64,000 nt of DNA, taken from NCBI GenBank assembly GCA_036583965.1, contig JAZBQD010000031.1, positions 1,465,481 through 1,529,480 on the forward strand. The letters run 5' to 3'. The notes below the pieces were generated by a model. That model searched no databases. It was not told the DNA's origin and saw only the letters and a list, made by a program, of their open reading frames with translations. The position numbers were made by a program, and so were the translations under genes. This DNA comes from Prunella strophiata. Lineage: Eukaryota > Chordata > Aves > Passeriformes > Prunellidae. Positions 59,601 through 64,000 of this stretch are shown here, one piece after another (position 1 is the stretch's first letter; each line of letters starts with the position of its first letter).

Positions 59601-61724
59601 AAAGCTGTCTTCATTTCACCCAGAGCTTCCCCAGTGAGATCTCAGCCTTCTCATCTCAGAAGTCCCTGGAAGGTTTCTGGTCTGGAATCAACCTGGAAGC
59701 CAGAAGTGAGTTTATGTGCCTGAGTGCTTTATGGTTGCTGCTCCCAGCCACATAAACATTAATAAATCCACTGTCCTCTTCCCATCAAAACAATAACCTG
59801 CCTGCAAACTTGATGGCTTCTTGGCTCTGCTTGTATCAGAGTTTATATTCCAGGTTTTTTAGTAGCTGCTCAGTGAGTTATAGTCTGACTCCAATTCCCT
59901 CCTCCCTTTGTTGGGCTGTGATGTTCATTTGGATGCCCTCAGATACAAATGTTTGCACTGAAGCTCTTGTAGGATGGGTCAGAGCAGCTTTTAAATGCTG
60001 GAAACATCTCAGAGCATCCTTGGGTGTGATGTATTCCAAAGAATGAGATGCACCAATGTGAACAAATTTACAAATAATGGCACCTGCTCTGTCAGGTGTT
60101 TTGTTTTCCTGCTGTGGTGGAAATCCTGTCTGACAGACCTCCAGGAGGATCCTGCTGAAGAAGTAATTGCACAACAATACAGAGGATTTGCACTGATGAA
60201 AGCCTCTGGTAATTAAAGCAGCCGGGCTGTCAGCCAAAGAGCAAAGTGTGGAAAGATAAGCTCTGCCTCACTTAGTGAGCAGAAAGGAGGAATTTCCAAT
60301 AATCCCCTGGGATCACAGCCCTTGGATTTCCAGCACTCTGCTCTTCTCTGCCTCTCTGCTGTGCATTTCTGTGGCTCCAGGATGGAAGTTGCTGGGTTTC
60401 CTCCCATGCCATGACCTGGTGCTGCACAGCTCTGATGCTTGGCAAGGGGAGGAGACCTCAGGGCTGCTCCTGATCCCCCTCCTGACTTTTCCATCTCCTG
60501 TCTCACAGATGGGATGTGACAGCCCCTCTCAGATCCACCCCAAGCTCCCAGTCTGTTTGCTGCCACACTTCTCAGCGTGGATCAGGGGACTGGCAATGTG
60601 CTTTTTCCAGGGAAATCAGAAGTGCTGGAATTAGCTGGTGATGGGCTGAGGGAGATCTGAGCTTTCATACTTTAGAAGTTTTGGGGTTTTGCTTGTTTAT
60701 TGAAATCTGGTTGGGGAGTTGCAGTCTGTGAGTGGTTCTTGGGCTCTTGTGTGGCTGTTCCAGGCTCCCTTTGGCCCTTCCAAGGGTAACAAGGAGCTCC
60801 TACCTGGCCTGGCACAGCTCTGAGTGCTCCACTGGGACAGTGAGGCAGGCAGGGAAAATGAATATTTTTGCCACAATAAGGCCAGGCTTTCCCAGTCAGT
60901 TCCTTGTGCAGTTCTGCCCTGCCTGGTGCAGTGGCAGCTTCCCTGTGATTCCCAAAACAGATCCAGGAGATGGGAGCCAGCTCAGAGCAGTGCTCACTCC
61001 AACCTGATGTGCTCCTCAGGCTCTCTCAGCTCCAGGGATCTGCAGCTGGCTCAGCCAAACTCCTGCTGGATCCCAGGGCTCTGAGTTGGCTCAAATCTGA
61101 AGCAGGAGGGTGGGATCTGTTCCCAGGCTCACTGGCTGCACACATCATTCCTGAGCTGTTGGTGTTCACCAGGCTGGGAAGTTTTTGCTACCCACAAGTG
61201 AATCCCTGATCCCTGAGCTCCAGGAGGTGACACTGCACCTTTTGGATGGAGTTAGGAGCTGCTGCCTGCCCTGTTTCTGTCTCTTTGTGTGCTCCCAAAT
61301 GGCATCTCTGTGTTTTACCTAATATTGGCAAAGTGGGTTTGGTACAGGCAGTGTGGGGAAGGTGTCCCCATTTCATCAGAACAACCTTTTTGCTGTCAAA
61401 ATTGCCACTACAGCAGCCAAGGGGCATTTGGAGAGGAAGAAGAGGCACAGAGGATGAAGTTCAGAGTTGACAAATAACAGTGTACAGATGTCCTGCTGGT
61501 GCTGAACCTGTGCTGGGGACACTCCTGCTGCCATCCATTGTCACCCTGGGGTGTTTCAGCTCTGGCATCTGGCACTGTTCCTAGGCTGGGCAGAATTCCA
61601 TTGGAAATTTCAGGCCTTGAATACCAAGACAAGATTTGCCAGGTGGAAACAGCCAGGTCCATCCAGCTGCAACTTGAGAGAGAATTGGTAGAGAGCAGTG
61701 GCATCTGTCAGGACATCACATGTG

Positions 61725-62212
61725 GCATGTGCTGGGCACTGCTCGGGGCACCTCCAGTGCCAGCTTCAGTTTGGGGCCCTTTGAGGCAAGAGAGACCCTG
61801 AGGGGCTGGAGCATGTCCAGGGAAGGGAACAGAGCTGGGGAAGGGGCTGGAGCACCAGGAGGGGCTGAGGGAGCTGGAAAGGGGCTCAGCCTGGAGAAGA
61901 GGAGGCTCAGGGGGGACCTTGTGGCTCTGCACAAGCTCCTGACAGGAGGGGACAGCCAGGGGGGTCAGGATCTGCTCCAGGGACAGGATGAGAGGGAACA
62001 GCCTCAAATTGTGAGGGTCAGGTTGGACATCAGGAGGGATTTCTCCATGGAAAAGGTGGTCAGGCACTGGAACTGCCCAGAGCAGGGCTGGAGTCCCCAT
62101 CCCTGGAGGTGGTTTTAGAACATGTGGATGTGCTGGGTGTGGATCAGGGCTTAATGGTTGGCTTTGATCCCCTCTGATCTCTCCAGCCTTAATGATTCTG
62201 TGATCCCATGAT
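61725..62212 (+). mobile_element. CR1 LINE 3' fragment, about 490 bp (older subfamily)
   Basis: Blocks in order: GCTGGAGCATGTCCAGGGAA, GAAGAGGAGGCTCAGGGGGG, CCTTGTGGCTCTGCACAAGC, GGTCAGGTTGGACATCAGGA, TCAGGCACTGGAACTGCCCA and the terminus CCTTAATGATTCTGTGATCC. An A-rich run (about 21 A) follows at 62241. Confidence 0.92.
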
Positions 62213-62499
62213 AACACCTTTGGGAATTGCCTATTCCACTGCAAAAAAAAAAAAAAAAAAAAACCCACCAAACTAAAAATTTGGGTTATCAGTATCAGAA
62301 CTCTCAAAAGATCGAGCTCTTTCTTCTTGAAATGACTTTTTTTTTGGCTTCACAGCAAACAGCAGCTCGTAAATCTGGCTCGTGGTCCCAGACCTGCCAG
62401 TGGAAGTTGGATCATGAGCTTTGCACTCCACAGTTTTTCCCTGTGAGCTTTAGTGAAAAGCACACATAGGAATTTTGGGAAGTTGAGAAGGGAATGAGC

Positions 62500-63140
62500 T
62501 GCAGCAGTGGAAGTATTGGAACATGACAGCGTGTTATCCCAGGGACCTTCTTTGAGCCAAATAATTACAATTAATTGTAAAATAAATCTAATTGGACAAC
62601 CAGCTCCATGTGCATCTCTAATTGCACAGCCACTAACAGCAACACACAGAGAATAAAAATCAGTATCTGCATCCCTTTAATGTTAAAACGAGCATCCTTC
62701 TCCTTTCCTTTCTCTGGGAAGATGTGACAGCTGCTTCCTGTATGAAAATGAATAAATAATCAGTTTTATTTGTATCTCAAGCTGTTTTCTCCTCTCGGAG
62801 ACGAGCGACCCACTGATCTCAGCTGAGGAGTTTAAAGGGAGACCAAAGTGTTTGCACATTTTCTGTGCATGGACACAGCATCAGTTTAAAAAAAGCCTTT
62901 CCATGCTATCTTCCTGTGTGGTTTTGTTCTCAGCAGGGGATAATTTATGCTGGGTTTTATGTTGCATTATTTAATTACACGTATTTTTAAAATGCGTCTG
63001 TTTTGCCAATTTATATTCAGCGTGCTCTGCCTTTGGATGGCTTTGGAGCTAAATACCCTTCTCATACCTCTGGAGATGAGTCTTAAAATAGTCTATAAAT
63101 CCTTTTAATTCAGAGTTGGAGAACGCTTTAAGTCAGAGGT
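62500..63140. other. Repeat-free AT-rich block in the EXTL3 intron, possible regulatory element
   Basis: It contains the 16-bp palindrome at 62565, many TAAT motifs, CpGs retained around CTCTCGGAGACGAGCGACCC (62796-62815), and no transposon similarity. Its texture resembles conserved vertebrate enhancers, but that is a judgement by eye. Confidence 0.3.
62565..62580. promoter_or_regulatory. Perfect 16-bp palindrome with a TAATTA-type core
   Basis: TTACAATTAATTGTAA reads identically on both strands. The AATTAATT core is the kind of site bound by paired homeodomain proteins (established knowledge). Function here is only inferred, from its location in an AT-rich, repeat-free stretch of the EXTL3 intron. 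Confidence 0.4.
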
Positions 63141-64000
63141 AGCAAAGCTGGAGGTTCAGGGCATCAAGGAGGGGCTGTGGCTGTTTCAAGGTGAAGAGGA
63201 AGGAGCAGGGAATAATTAAAACATGAGAAAAGGGATAACAGTAACTTCCCTATCCATCTTTACAAGGGAGGATTAAAGGGAAAACAAGAAGGTGAAGAAT
63301 TGCCAGGGGAAACCACTGTAAAAACCAGGGACAGCTCCTCAGGCAATGCATGACTGAGGGAACATCCTGCTAAGAGTGTCAGGTTTGGGGTGGATGCTCA
63401 GATAAATGGATATTTTTAGTACCATCAAGTCAAAAAGGGGAGCAGATTCCAGAGGATTTCTATGGGCCAATAGAAATCCTCTGGATTTCTCCATCCAAGC
63501 ACATCCTGGGACTCATGCAGTGCTGGAACAAAGCTGGGAGCCAGCTGGGAATGGTGAGGGTTGGTGGGGAGAGACCACCAGGAGTCACGAGAGGAGCACA
63601 TCCCCTGTGGCTTTGCCTGGATGCAGGAGGATCCAGGCATCTCCCTCAGGATGGGCTCAGGATGTGGTGACAGGGTTCTTTAGGAGCTGAGCTCCCAGCC
63701 ATTCCCATTTATTGATTTAGCAGGATCTGGGTGTGTTAACCCCAGGGTAACACCCAAATATCACTGTCCTAACAAACACCTCAGAGCTGCTTTTTGTGCA
63801 TCTGCAGTTTCGCCTCTGCGTCCCAAGTTTTTTTAAACATTCATTATCACAAACACAAAAGAACATCTATTTTTTTCTACAAAATGCCAGCCTGCTCAGA
63901 CCTGCCAGTGTGTCTGGAAGGAGCTTTGACACCCTGCTCACACAGTGTCAAAGTGCAGGGCAGCAATTCCTGCTGGATTTGCAGCTCATCCAGAGCTGCC

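Larger units (their letters stand above)
51317..64000 (+). other. EXTL3: Downstream EXTL3 intron (continues past the window)
   Basis: No sequence resembling the next EXTL3 exon (VVRTEKN through IDDDAH) was recognised by eye to the end of the window, so the intron is probably longer than 12.6 kb. Three CR1 copies, a CpG-dense patch and AT-rich conserved-looking blocks are listed separately. The rest is unique-looking non-coding sequence, with stop codons in every frame and no domain that I recognise. A short exon could have been missed. Confidence 0.7.

Noticed and set aside
62241..62262. A-run after CR1 as the tail of a processed pseudogene
   Set aside because: The sequence immediately upstream is the CR1 3' end and a short unique stretch. 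No coding-derived sequence or target duplication was recognised.

Overview
This is vertebrate nuclear DNA, almost certainly from a bird and probably a songbird. The evidence is at least two dozen truncated fragments of a CR1-type LINE on both strands, two solitary endogenous-retrovirus LTRs of a kind I associate with passerines, no L1 or Alu-like elements, and one recognisable spliced vertebrate gene. The assignment to birds is an inference from repeat content, because no search could be run.

The only protein-coding gene I can support is EXTL3 (exostosin-like 3, a heparan-sulfate chain-initiating glycosyltransferase), on the + strand. Its large coding exon spans 48691-51316: 477 nt of 5' leader, then about 716 codons covering the cytoplasmic tail, membrane anchor, coiled-coil stem, exostosin (GT47-like) domain and the start of the GT64 domain. 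It ends at a clear GT splice donor. The frame is broken once, by a single extra base near 50053. Either side of that point the protein is intact and EXTL3-like, so an assembly or base-call error is more likely than a pseudogene. The exons carrying the rest of the GT64 domain were not found, so the downstream intron appears to run at least 12.7 kb to the window edge. The sequence upstream of 48690 is probably 5'-UTR intron and/or intergenic DNA.

Layout: 1-1640 holds a CR1 fragment and a perfect (CCCT)n array of about 850 bp. 3779-5090 is a nested repeat cluster in which a 627-bp LTR, with a 6-bp target duplication, sits inside a CR1. 5432-6585 is a minisatellite with a unit of about 32 bp. 9894-10505 is a second solo LTR with 11-bp terminal inverted repeats and a 5-bp target duplication. 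10.5-48.7 kb is unique-looking non-coding DNA scattered with CR1 3' ends. 48.7-51.3 kb is the EXTL3 exon. 51.3-64 kb is its downstream intron, with more CR1 copies, a CpG-dense patch at 56.4-56.66 kb and AT-rich, palindrome-bearing sequence at 62.5-63.1 kb.

Nearly all other open reading frames lie in repeats or are chance. I found no novel multi-gene system. The observations most worth checking are the EXTL3 frameshift, the leader packed with upstream ORFs, the giant tetranucleotide array, the minisatellite, the two LTR insertions and the inverted CR1 copies flanking the EXTL3 exon.
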